Assembly (NCBI GenBank): GCA_013399695.1
Contig: VXAU01002079.1
Span: 689 to 64,688, forward strand
Length of the DNA stretch: 64,000 nt
Reading direction: 5' to 3'
From: Formicarius rufipectus
Lineage: Eukaryota; Chordata; Aves; Passeriformes; Formicariidae
The translations under genes were made by a program, and so were the position numbers. Each line of letters starts with the position of its first letter. Within the stretch, counting starts at the first letter, position 1. Below, one piece after another: positions 22,784 to 34,300 of the stretch. The notes under the pieces are model-generated. The model had not been told where the DNA came from, did not search any database, and was given only the letters and a program-made list of their open reading frames with translations.

Positions 22784-23624
22784 AATGCTGTCCTGCCGTT
22801 CATCCAGAGACCTGTGCATTTTAATCTATGCTGCTCTAATTTGAAAGAAAGGTCTTAAGTGTTACCTCTCTTAGCTGCAATTTAACAGCAGGCATTGTGT
22901 CCCTGGATTTCAGCTTTGCTGCTGTCACTGGTCAAGGCAGGGGAGCAGAACCCCATCCTGGGACAGCTGCAGAAGGAGCCACCCCATTGCCAATCCCATC
23001 CTTAGCACACCGAGAGCTTAAAATCTCCTGGGAGCTCATTGTTTTAGCCCTTTTAGCACTACTTGTATTTCAACATGGGGTGTGTTTTCAGTGGGTTTGG
23101 TGGGTGGGTTGGTTCTGCCTTCCCTTGACACCCACCTGAGGCTGTGGGAGATGTGGGTGAGGCTCCACAGGTGTGTGTGTGGTGGCTTTTGGGACAGAGA
23201 GAGAGACCCTTTCCCGAGGAAGACCTTGCATTTCGACAGTTGGGTTTTGTGTTGATTAAGTTAATCTGTGCATTCTGTTTGCCATTGCTACTTTGTGTGA
23301 GTCTGTATATATTGTAGAAAATGTATGGTGGAAATATTAATACACTATCTCTAGTGTTTTTCCAATGGAATCAGTACAGTACCTGTGCCTGCATGGTGTT
23401 ACAGACCATGCGTCGCCCTATATTCAGGGTTCAAGCTTTCCCTTGCTTGTTTAAGGGGTTTATGTATAAATATATTTTATGCCTTTTATTACAAGTCCTG
23501 TACTCATGACTTTTGCCATGGCATTTTGTTCTACTTATACTGTAAATTATGCATTATAAAGAGTTTCATTTAAAAAAAAAATTACTTGGTACAATAATTA
23601 TTGTAATTAAGAGATGTAGCCTTT

Positions 23625-23630
23625 ATTAAA
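23625..23630 (+). terminator. AXIN2: Distal poly(A) signal ATTAAA of AXIN2
   Basis: ATTAAA in TTTATTAAAATTTTATATTT, followed by TTGTCTTGACTTTTTTTT as a downstream U/GU-rich element. Cleavage is expected at about 23,645-23,655. Confidence 0.65.
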
Positions 23631-23655
23631 ATTTTATATTTTTCAAATTAATATT

Positions 23656-25430
23656 GTCTTGACTTTTTTTTCACCCTTAATGCCTTAAAAGGGGTTGGTT
23701 TTTCTCAAGTATGGGGGTAGCTGAGCTCTGCCCTGCCCCTCTCCCTTACCTGTTCCTGGGGAGAAGCTGTTGCAGCTGGAGGAGGCAAGGCTGGGGCTAC
23801 CCTGCAATATGAGGATTAAACCATTTCCAGATCCTTCAGGTAACTCACCTACAAACTGAGCCTGGCCTTGGTGCCCAGGCTGCCCTGCCAAGCTCACCTG
23901 CTGGGGCTGGTGGAGCCAAGGGGTGACTTCCAAAGGCTCGAGGTTGTGCCCAGGCTGGAGCTCTTCTCCTGGCACAGTCAGAGGAGCTTGGTGAGCAGCT
24001 GGGGAGGTGTGAGCCAGGACTGCCCACTGCAGCCCCTGCCAGCCTAAACCCAGCTCTGAAAAGCCTTGGCACCGTGGTGGTGCCAGCCCAGAGGGATTTG
24101 CTGGAAGGGGCTGGGCAGGAGCAGCACAGGGAGCCCCTCCCTGCACACCTTCCCCTGGATTTATGATACAAACCCCATGTTAGAGCTGAACCAGCTTCAT
24201 TTGTTCTGAGGGAAGCTGCCCGTCCCAGGGATGGATTTGTCTCCTGGACCTTCCCCAGCTCCAGCAAATAACACTGGGAAAGCAATTGGGGAACTGCTTC
24301 TGGTGTGTCCTGTTGGCCACCAGAGCCACCCCTTTGCTCCTGCTACACCAATGGCACTGACTTGGGTTTTTTCCTCCCACCCCTGCTTCTTTTTTTTTTC
24401 CTCTCCCCACCTTTTTTTTTTTTTTTTTTCCTAGGAGGTTTTAAATTATCTGGGTTATTTTGTGTGTTTGAGAAGACTTCATTTAAAACATCAGTAAAAC
24501 TTGCATCAAAGGGCTCAACTTCACACCGAGTGCACAGAGCCTGGCACTGAATCCTGCAGTTCAAGGGAGCTGCAGGCACTTTTACACATTCAAATGGCTG
24601 GTGCCTTGTTTTAAACAAACCATCTGAAGTTCATGGGGTTCATCTTAATTGATAAGCTGGACATAACGGATGGGTGTAGGGAGACTTCAACAACAGAAGG
24701 GAAGAAAGGTATTTTTTTTCCCTCCTCTCTCCCTTTTTTCAGTCTGCCATCAAAGGTTGGGAACTTAGCACTACACCGGAGTATTATTTTTCTTCTGCTA
24801 TTAAAATGAATCACACTGTGCCTAATTCTTCTTGGGAAGATGAATGTGTTTGAGGCAGCTTGAAGCCATTCAGTGCCTCACAAGCCTTTGCATCTTTCTA
24901 TCAATGTTCCAAAATACTCACCTCTGTTTTTTGGATGTCTGTAGAAACAAAATAGAAAATGGCTTCAAATACATGGCAGGCTGTTTAGTGGAGATGAAAG
25001 GGTATTTGAATAGTCTTTTTAAAATGAATGAAAAGTGAATACTCTCTTCTGTTTCAATTATAAGTGGGACATGGAGCTCGTTAGACACCACCTTAATGTG
25101 TGACACTCTGAAAATGTTCACCTACCTTCAGTGGATCAGAAACATTTTGTTTTGCAGCTTGTCTCGGGATGAAGATCGTGATTACAGGTCTGGCATGTTC
25201 TTTGCTAAATGGAGAGGCAGCGTGGGAAAGTTCTGCTCTTACAGCTTAAAAGTAACATCCAACCAAATGTTTTTTAACAGTACAGAAGACTGAGAGAGAA
25301 CAAGAACCTTATTTTGACCCAAGTTTTTTTTTTAAGTTCTTTTTTTTTTAAGTTCAGCTTAACAGGTTTAACAAAAACTATGTAAACTCATGCTGAAAGA
25401 AGTGCCCACAGAGCTGCTTGTGGTGTTGGA
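23656..25430. other. Intergenic sequence 3' of AXIN2
   Basis: GC-rich non-repetitive sequence to 24,360, a T tract at 24390-24430, then more AT-rich sequence. No coding region, RNA gene or clear repeat is recognised. Confidence 0.7.
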
Positions 25431-25443
25431 ATGTCCCTTGTTA

Positions 25444-25860
25444 GGTCCTTCCAGAAGAGGGACCAACAATGTCCCTATTTGGGTCTTTTTCCAAAGGAGG
25501 GACCCAAAATAACCTGGTTTGGATCCTTTTCCAGAGGATGGATCCAAAACGTCTTGGTTTGGGTCCCTTCTCCAGAGGATGGACCCAAAATATCTTGGTT
25601 TGGGTTCCTTTCCAAAGAAGGGACCCAAACCATCCCCATTTGGGTCCTTTTCCAGGGAAAGGACCCAAAATATCCCCATTTGGGTCCTTTTTCAGTGGAG
25701 TGAAATATCCTGGGTATGGGTTCTTTTCCAGAGGAGGGACCCAAAATGTTCTAATTTGGATTCTTCCAGAGGAAAGAACCAGGATGTCCCAGTCTGGGTC
25801 CTTTTCCAGAGGAAGCACCCAAAAATCTCCTGCTTTGAGTCCTTCCAGAGGAACATCAAC
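25444..25860. repeat. 40-bp minisatellite with a hairpin in each unit
   Basis: About ten diverged copies with a 36-41 bp step (GGGTCC-type starts near 25444, 25481, 25521, 25561, 25602, 25642, 25682, 25718, 25758, 25796 and 25837). A typical unit reads TTTGGGTCC, TTTTCCAGAGGA, GGACCCAAA and then a variable ATATCCCCA part, so each unit is an imperfect inverted repeat. Long open frames on both strands come from the repeat alone. Confidence 0.93.
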
Positions 25861-28800
25861 AGCGAGAACTCTGCCCTGCAGAAGCAAACCCGAGCAGGGC
25901 TTGAGCCATCCCCAACCACTCCACGCACTTAAATCACACCAACACTTAACACTTAGTGCATTTTTCATCTTCAAAGCAGACTGGAAAGGCTCACTGGAAA
26001 GGCAGGGAGGGAGTCCTGCTCTCCTCCACCAGAGCTGCTGGATAATTGCTGGAGTGGCCAGGAGAGCTGCCAAGCCGTGTGTCGGCTCTGCAGGCTGGGT
26101 CAAGGGCCAACAAAAACACCGGCCCCACTTCCTGCACAATTAAAACTCCTTGATGGACTTTTAGCAGTCCTCAGGAGCACTTGGGCCATGGAGCCTGGAA
26201 ATCATGGGCATGCATTGCCCTGAGGCTTTTTTTTGGGGGAAAAGGGAACGCTCCCCCAAGTGTTTCACAGCTGGAATTTGTTGTGATGAGCCACAATGGT
26301 CTTGCTCGGTCCCAAGTAAAGGCTGGCAGCAGTGGGGAGGGGACAAAGAACAGCTGCAGGGTTGGTTGTCTCTCAGATGAGTGGGCACAAGGCCCCTGTT
26401 TTGGTTCCCCCACCAAAATCCAGGCTGCACAAACCAGCCTGTCCCCCAGCCTGGCTCTGGCAGGTCAGTCACAGCAGGAACAGCAACTTATTTTGTTTTT
26501 CTCTCTCTGCCCTCAATGTTTGGCATTGCCTGGCTCAAGGGGTGCAAAACCTCTGAGCCAGCACCCAAAACCTGCACGAGGCTGCCCCCAAAACCGTGAG
26601 CTTAGAACAGAATAAAATGTACAAAAAATAAAATCCCTGCTCCCTTTGTGAACATAAAGACACAGACTGGAGGTTACTCTGAACAGCACCAGCACTGGGA
26701 AGGTGCTTTGCATTGGGCAAGTGCCACAAAAACTCCCTCCTTTTCCCGGGTGGTGGGATCAGGAGCATTATCCAGTTCCCCCCCAGCCTTTCCCAAGTCT
26801 CCCCTGCACCTCGAGAGTTTATTCCCTCTAACCCAGCTCTGTGCTGGGGCACCTGCTGCTTCACACTCTGCCTGCCTCATGTTGGCAACTGCATTCCCTT
26901 CCTCTTTCACCTTCCATTAACCTCATGTTCCTCAAACACCTTCATCCAACGACTCCCTTCTGGTGGCAACCTCAGATTAATTAAAAAGGAGGAAAAGAAA
27001 AGAACACACTGTGTTTAAAATGAGGTTCCTATCCCATTGCTTTCAAATGCTCTCTCTTAATCACAGAGCCCAGAAAACACCCACACAGAGGAGACTGGAG
27101 AATTATTTAAGGCAAATCATCTTCCTTCCTCTTCTGAAAAAGGATCAGACCAGTTCTGGATGAGAGCAGCTCTGGTCCAGGTCCTTTCCATTCTTCCCAG
27201 CAACATTCCCAAGTCCTGCCTGCAGCCTTGCCCAGCCTCCCCACACAGCTCTGCACACACTCCTTTCCCCTCGCCTTCATTAGCATGTTACTACTCATAA
27301 TGAAGAGTCCCAGGATGAATTTTTCTAACATTTAAACCGTGGCCTGCCATATGTTTTAGCCTCTCTTTTAAATTAAATGAGTGTTGTGATGCATTTAATC
27401 TTCAGGGAGCACTGAACCCACATAGCAGGAGAGGAGGCTAATTTTGGACATCAGATCTAGGTGATAGCATAATTTCAGACAATTTTGGCTGACCTCCCTG
27501 GGCAATGCCCTTCATCTCTTTCATGAGAAGATCTATTTTTAGGGAAGAAAGCCCATTAAGGCTTGCCTTCCTTAATTCAGCCCTTCACATGATAAGATTT
27601 GACAGGTAGATCTTTTCTTTTTTATTATTATTTTTTTAAAAAGGAAACAGAAAGACCCTCTGGGAATTCTGGCTTTCAACATTCGTCTTGGGCCCTGCAG
27701 GAGTCTGGAACATCTCTGAACCCCACAGTTCCTCCTGCTTTGAAACCACCGCCTCATCATTCCTCATGCACATCTCCCTCCTCATCTGCAGGCACAGCAC
27801 TCCCTGCTCCTGCTCCCACCACCCTGGCAGCTCTCCTCACCTTCCCTTCCCTCTTGCTTCTGCTGTGCCACCTCAAAGCAAGCTCTCCTTCCCCCCTAAT
27901 CCTTCAAAAGTCCAAGGATAAATGGGATGCACGGCCAGGGTCCCACCTTGGCTCTTCCCTTTCCCTGCAGCTCCCATTGCTGCCCCCTCAGCATCGTCCC
28001 TGTGAGGGAGCCCAGCTGGTCCCTCAAGGTCCCATCCAGCCTGAAAATAGCACAGAGGCCACCAAAATCCCTCCACCCCTTCAAAGGACTTGCAGGTGGC
28101 TGCAGCAGCCTGGCAGAGCTTGGAGCAACAGGGTTTTGCCTTTTCCAGAGCTCTTGTTTCCTACCATCCTTACATCCCCAAAGGTTTCCGGGAGCCCTAC
28201 AAACACAGCACCCTTTTCCCAAACATTCCACATCAAGTGTCTCTCCTCCTCTACAGGTACAAATGTTAAAGGATCACGCAGCACCTGAGGGTCTTCACCT
28301 CCAGAGACCAAACAACCACCCACCCACCCTCCACCAGCCCCAGCAGGAGGGAGGCAAAGGGCAGGTTTGGGGACTGACCACTGCCCCTGGTGCTGTGAAA
28401 CCCAGCTGGTGTCCAAGGATGATCCAGGAACAACCAGAGGGCAGCTGATGGCATGGTTGGTGAAGACCCCACTCTGGTCAGAGTGGCTGTGGAGGGGTTA
28501 AACCCTCCCTTTGGTGCTGCCATTCCTCAAGCAGGCAAAGCACCGGGGCTTTGCATTGAGATTCAAATGCCCAGATCAAAGCAGAGCTCCAGGAAGGAAG
28601 AGCCAATTTAGGTTGGAACCAGAGAAAACTTTCTCAGCTAACTTCTGGGAAGTGGGACAGGTGAGTTTCAGCAAGCTCCCATCAAAAGGCAGAGCAGAGG
28701 AGTGGCCCTCGCCCTCTCCCTCCCCTCCCATCCCAGGGAATCATTATTGGCCACTGGATCCAACACTTCCCATCACAACACCCACCCTGCTCCTTTGGAA

Positions 28801-30990
28801 CCCTCACCAAGATGTTCTCCCCTCTCTTTCCAGGGGAGGAGGAGGAGCAGCTCCAGCGGGTCCTGCCGAGCACAGCCCAGCACTGGTGACCCCCTGGCAC
28901 CCACCCCCTGGCAAGGAAAAAACCACCACCCAGAGCCTGCAGGGACAGCTCCTGTCCCAGCTGGGCTCCACGGCCTTTGGGACTGGCCAACATGTGATGA
29001 AGTAGCCAAAATACTATTTCCAATCCTCTCTTCTTCACTGTTTATTCCAAAGCAAACAAACAAACGAAAAAAAGGAAAAAACCAAAAAAACAAAACCCAA
29101 AAAACTTTTGAGAGCTTAGCTTTGCTAATTTATGGCTCTGAGTTCTGTCCTTTCTCCTTTGGGATTCACTGCCCTGACCTTGGACACGTCGGGAAGGGGA
29201 TGCCGAGCTCTCACCTTGCCAGTGTGGGAGGTTGCCAAAGCAGGGAGAAGGTGTCTACTCACTGATTCTAGGGGCATGTGGAGCTTTTGTGTTTCAAGTC
29301 TTTGTAGATTTGCAATTCCTTTAAAACCCCTTGCAACTGTCCAACGTGGGGTGTTTAATTACCAGGTAAAACTATTTTTTTTTTTAGACTCCATTTAATT
29401 ATTTGATTGCACAGTAACCAAAGAGTGTAAGAGGGCTGTAGCCAGAAGGCACTTCAAAGCAATGCCTTGATGTTTCTTAGTGGGCATTAATGGTTTCTGA
29501 AGGCAGGAGATTGTTTAAAAAAAAAATATTAAAACCCTCCTCATGATCCCGCCAGCAATCTCAAAAAAATGCATAAACACTGGAATCCTCTGCCAGGGAA
29601 GAAAAAAAAAGAGTTCAAAGGGATCTGAGAGTTTTCATGTAAAGTTTAGAGTTTAAGGCGTGACTGTTGGCTACGGAGCCCCACTGTTTGAACTCTTGTT
29701 TATTAAAAACAGTTTCCCAGCATTTCACAGGGTTCAGAAAGACAACAGCAAAGTGCAGCCTTTTGCACAGCGCAGCCTTTAAAGGCTCCATTGATTTCTA
29801 CCTATGTGTTTTATCTCTTCTTTTTTTTTTTTGATCCAATGCTGAAGTTTAGCACAATATCCAAGAGCAGGCTGAGCTGGGGCTGCAGTGGAGAGAAGAG
29901 CTCTGAAGAAGAGTTTGACTTGAGTTTTTAAAGCACTTTTCCCCAGTTCACTGCAGCCTCTGCAGTGCCCCAGAAGGCTGGATGGCAGCAGCAGAATTAG
30001 GAAATGACAACTTGGCTGGCCCCAGACTCTGACTGCCTTTTTGATATTATCACCAACCCTCCAGCCTTTATCTGAGCCTCAGCTCTCAATCAATGTCCAG
30101 CCAAAGAATTGGCCATTGGCAAACCAAGTCTTTTTATTTTTTTTTTCCCCTCAGGGTGGGAGATAATCCTTCAGCCTGTCCTGTCTGGGCACGCATCTTA
30201 TTTTTGAGGAGGCCACTGCCACACTGAGAGCAGGCTCATTCTTTTCTGTGCTTCTGCATCTCTCTCTCCTGTGGCTTCAGCCAGCCTCACTTGTCCAAAA
30301 AAACCTTGCTTTTTAAAGGAAGGGGCTGTTATCCAGGAATGAAGAGAAGGGAATCTGCAGCATGTTGCAGCTTGGTCCTGTTGGCTGAGGCTGGAGAAGA
30401 GCTGGGCTTTGAAGGGGGGGGCAGCTGGACCTGCTGGATGGCTCACAACAAGATGCCACAACTCCTGCAAGGGCAGGGAGAGGAGACACACGGGAGCACT
30501 GGGAAAATCCTGTGCTGTCCTGGGAAAAACAGCTTAAGAGCTTGCTAAAACACTCAGCTGTAAGACTAACAGGAGAGATCTAAAGATAACACGACTCAGA
30601 GCCGCCCAAGCTTTGCCTTTAACAACAGAGGGGTCTAGAAGTGCTGCCAGAAGATGTTATAAAAGGCACATTAGGAGCTGAATTAAAGTAAACATAAACC
30701 AAAAACAAACAGAAACATCTGCTGAGCAGGTAGCCTGAGAATAAACTCCTTATTAAAGCTTCTTCTCCAGGCTGAATCCTCAGCTCCAAGTCACGGGGGC
30801 GCTGCCAGGTGACACCGGCCGCGGCTCTGACGCAGGACGGAGAGCGCTAATAATAGTGTGGTGTCAAAGGCTGGCTCTGCCTCACACAGACACTGCAGAA
30901 GGGAGGGAAAAGGGGATCTGCAGCCACAAACAGGGCTCTGGCTGAGCTCCTGGCTTGGTCCTGCCAGGACCAAACGAGGCAGGGAGCTAT
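25861..30990. other. Intergenic sequence
   Basis: Mixed composition without a supported gene. Blocks 27280-27600 and 29480-29830 are AT-rich, CpG-poor and non-repetitive, with motifs such as CATTAGCATG and TTTATTAAAAACAG. The A-rich stretch 29050-29104 is low complexity. A TCF-type GATCAAAG lies at 28574-28581, and a short CpG-rich spot at 30795-30845. Confidence 0.6.
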
Positions 30991-30992
30991 TG

Positions 30993-31375
30993 AGGGATGC
31001 TCAAGAGAATGGCCCCATGCAAGAGGGATGCTCAAGAGAATGGATCCATGCTCAGGGGGATGCTCAAGAGAATGGATCCATGCAAGAGGGATGCTCAAGA
31101 GAATGGATCCATGCAAGAGGGATGCTCAAGAGAATGGATCCATGCAAGAGGGATGCTCAAGAGAATGGATCCATGCAAGAGGGATGCTCAAGAGAATGGA
31201 TCCATGCAAGAGGGATGCTCAAGAGAATGGATCCATGCTCAGGGGGATGCTCAAGAGAATGGATCCATGGAAGAGGGATGCTCAAGAGAATGGATCCATG
31301 CAAGAGGGATGCTCAAGAGAATGGATCCATGCAAGAGGGATGCTCAAGAGAATGGCCCCATGCAAGAGGGATGCA
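30993..31375. repeat. 31-bp tandem array, twelve copies
   Basis: Twelve full copies of a 31-bp unit, ATGCTCAAGAGAATGGATCC plus ATGCAAGAGGG, starting every 31 bases from 30997 to 31338, with a partial copy after. The first and last copies share GGCCCC in place of GGATCC; copies 2 and 8 share CTCAGGGG. Since 31 is not a multiple of three and the unit lacks stops, all three forward frames are open. It is a minisatellite, not a gene. Confidence 0.97.
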
Positions 31376-34300
31376 AGCTGGAGTAGGATGGGGGAGCACG
31401 GAGAGAGGATTCCTAGGGCTCCTTCAGGGGAAATGGGGGCGTGTGATGGAGAGTGGCAGGTCGAGGTGACATCATGGCCATGGCATTTAAATCATACTCA
31501 GGATTTTGCACCAGAGTTGCCACGGTCAGACCTGAGGATGAGAAACAGAGTCCTCTTGGCTGAGGAGATGCTCTCTGGGAGGGACAGCGTGTGACAATGT
31601 CTCTGTAACCGCAAATCAAGTGAGACAAACTCATCTTTTAAATGCAGTGGAGAAGACAAACATACATACACACAAACCCTCTGAAAAACCCAATTAAGAA
31701 CTAAAAAGGAAGGAGCAGCAAATTCTTCTCTCCTACACAGCTGGTGGCAAAGCGCTGCTCCAAAGGTGCTCCAGCAACCAGCCACAGGCACAGTAGATAG
31801 CTGGGGTGATCCCCCTGCCATCCCCACTCCCAGCAAAAATCTCCTCCTTCCCACCTCCAGGGACTGACAGAAAATATGAACTTCATTTTGGGCTCTGTTT
31901 TCCTTAAATCGGCACGGTTCCAGTAAAATCAGATTAAAATACCTCCAGTTCCTGATGTTTGGGGATATTTAAAGTCAGATCAAAGCCCTTTTAAGCAGCC
32001 CTCTTGGTAGCAGGTTTGATGAGAAACACAGGTGCAGGAATACATGAGGCTGGGCTGATTTAAATGCTGCCTTGCAATGCTGCTCCTGATCCCTTAAATA
32101 TCAGCTGGGGGTGGGCAGAAGGAATGGCTGGATGGTGTTTTCTTGGAAGATTACCTTTCTTTTCTCTGGGTGCAATTTGAGCTGCTTCACTTTCTGCATG
32201 GAAACTTTAACTTTTTTTTTTTCCTTTTTTTGGTTTTTCCCCCCTTTTTTTTGTGTTTTTGTTTTGTTTGAGTTTTTTTGTTTGATTTTTCTTTTTTTTT
32301 TGTTTATTTTTTTTTGTCTTTACACGGAGAAAGAGACTGTCAGGCCACAGGGAGGTGGAGGGTAAAATGATTCACAGATCAGCACAAACTCATGTACAGG
32401 GACCTGGAGGCCTAAACCTGACACATACGTGAATTTTGGGTTGTTTTCTCCAGGATTAGCTGGCTCTGCTGGGATTGTGGGGATTAGTGAACAAAACCAA
32501 ACCCAACTGTACTGGGTGATTATGAAGACAATTAGATAACCCTCTGCAGAGTTCAGCCAAACCCAGCAGTGTTGGTGGGTTTGGTGGGCAGAGGATGCAA
32601 AGTGGAGCTGATGCAGGGGCTGGATCTGTCCCTGGTACCCCCATTTGTCAGGGATTTGGGGATGACACATTTCACCCAAAAAGGCCTGGTGCTCTTGGGT
32701 CTTTCCCATCCTCCCTCCAGACAATACCAGCTCCCTTCAAATCACACCCCGTTGGCCCAAAATGAAGGAAATGAAGGCGGGTTAAATGTGACCATTTGAT
32801 AACACCAATTAAAAGCTGTCACTGTTAGAGTTGAGGAAAATCAGTGTGTTTCTTACAAAGGGTTCAGCCCTGTTTGTTGACAAACCATGTGACCCCAGCA
32901 ATTCTTCCCCAGTGGGACAGGATGGGAAGTACTATAGGATTTTCTCTGCTGGGAGCTTTCAAGTTTTATTGTGTGCAATTAAAATGCAGATGAATAACAC
33001 AGTAAAATAATAAAATGCTCCCCATAAAAGCGCCCCAGTGAAACAAAAATGTCAAAACACAAGAGGAAAAAAAGCCCAATAAAAGAGCAAACAGAGCTTC
33101 CTCTCCAAATATCATGGAAGTTCAAACAAACTCCGTTATCGGGAGATCCCAAAGCCAGTGGTTCAGTTACAGCTTCCCATCTGCTCACCCACAGCTCCTC
33201 GAGAAGGTCCTGGGGCTCACTCTGGTGGGTGCCCCAGAGCCCCCAAAAGCTGGGCTGCCCTGCAGCCCCACATCAGCCCCAGCACTGCTGTCCCACCTGT
33301 GCACTCAGGTGACCTGGCTTGGAGGGACACCCAGACACCGTCCTGCCCCAGGTCAGCACCCTGCTTGTCGCTTTTGCTAACACGCCCTAAGGGCCGTATT
33401 TGGGGACTTCTTTTATCCTTTTTTGATGCGATTTTGCTGAAAAAGTGACAATCAAACCCGTGCTGGCGCTGCCTGATTGGGAAACTGCTGGATTTGTGTA
33501 CAGTGTGTTGTTTAACAACATTACTCCGAAGTTATTAAACAAGATGCATAAAATAAGTCAGGCTTAGACTGTCAACTCAAGCACTGGGGAGTCAGAAGAT
33601 GCCAGATTTGTGATTCCCACTGAAACTGAACGTGCACAGAGAGGAGAATAAAGCCAAGGCAGCAGCTGTGGTACAGCCCAGGCTGGCTGTGGCCAACATC
33701 ACCAACTAGTCACTGGTCCCACTCCCCCCAAAAAATCCTCTCCTGCGGATCCACTCATCAGTCCCTCAAACCCCACCTGGATTTTTACGTGTACAGTAAA
33801 AGAACAGTAAAATCCTAACAACAATAAAACGAGAGCCATGTTTGAATGGAAGGGCTGAACTGAAAACAAGGCCAGTAACAAAGATAAAAAACCAAACAAG
33901 ATGCACAGCCTGGACCCAAGGAGGAAATCAGACATTAAAGCTGAGGAGCAGCAGCTCTGCAGTGCCTTCCTGGAGGCTTTGAGTCTCACAGCTGAGCACT
34001 GCTCTGAGGAACCCAGGCAAACCAAGGTCCAATTTGGATAACACACCTACATGGCATTTCAGGTACCTGATCCTGCAGCAAAGTAAAGGAAAACCCTGAG
34101 CTGAGACTGCTGGGAGGGAAAGGTTTCCCCCACTCTGGGTTTGTGCACTCTCAGGAGATGCTGAAGTGTATTTTGGGTGGGTGTCTGAGTTGAGATGATC
34201 ATACCTGCTAATCCATGGCTGAGTCAAGAGCACTGAGACACACTAAACACCCTCAAGAGCTGAGACACACCCCATAAGGTCCTTTGGTCAACACAGCCAG

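Larger units (their letters stand above)
22136..23650 (+). other. AXIN2: AXIN2 3' untranslated region
   Basis: About 1.5 kb from the stop codon to the distal poly(A) signal. It is AU-rich with ATTTATT elements (near 22312, 22359, 22508), a TGCTGCTT miR-15/16-type seed match at 22553-22560, and a Pumilio-type TGTATATA at 23304-23311. The part from about 23,280 to 23,640 agrees with what I recall of the end of the mammalian AXIN2 mRNA; this is recollection, not an alignment. Confidence 0.8.

Noticed and set aside
25441..26143. Open frames of more than 220 codons on both strands with repeated W/F-P-x-E-K-D-P type units
   Set aside because: Both follow the 40-bp minisatellite and overlap each other in opposite directions. 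No known domain and no splice context.
30858..31594. Three overlapping forward frames of 129-203 codons with a 31-residue repeat
   Set aside because: Each comes from the same 31-bp tandem unit read in another register; a minisatellite explains them all.
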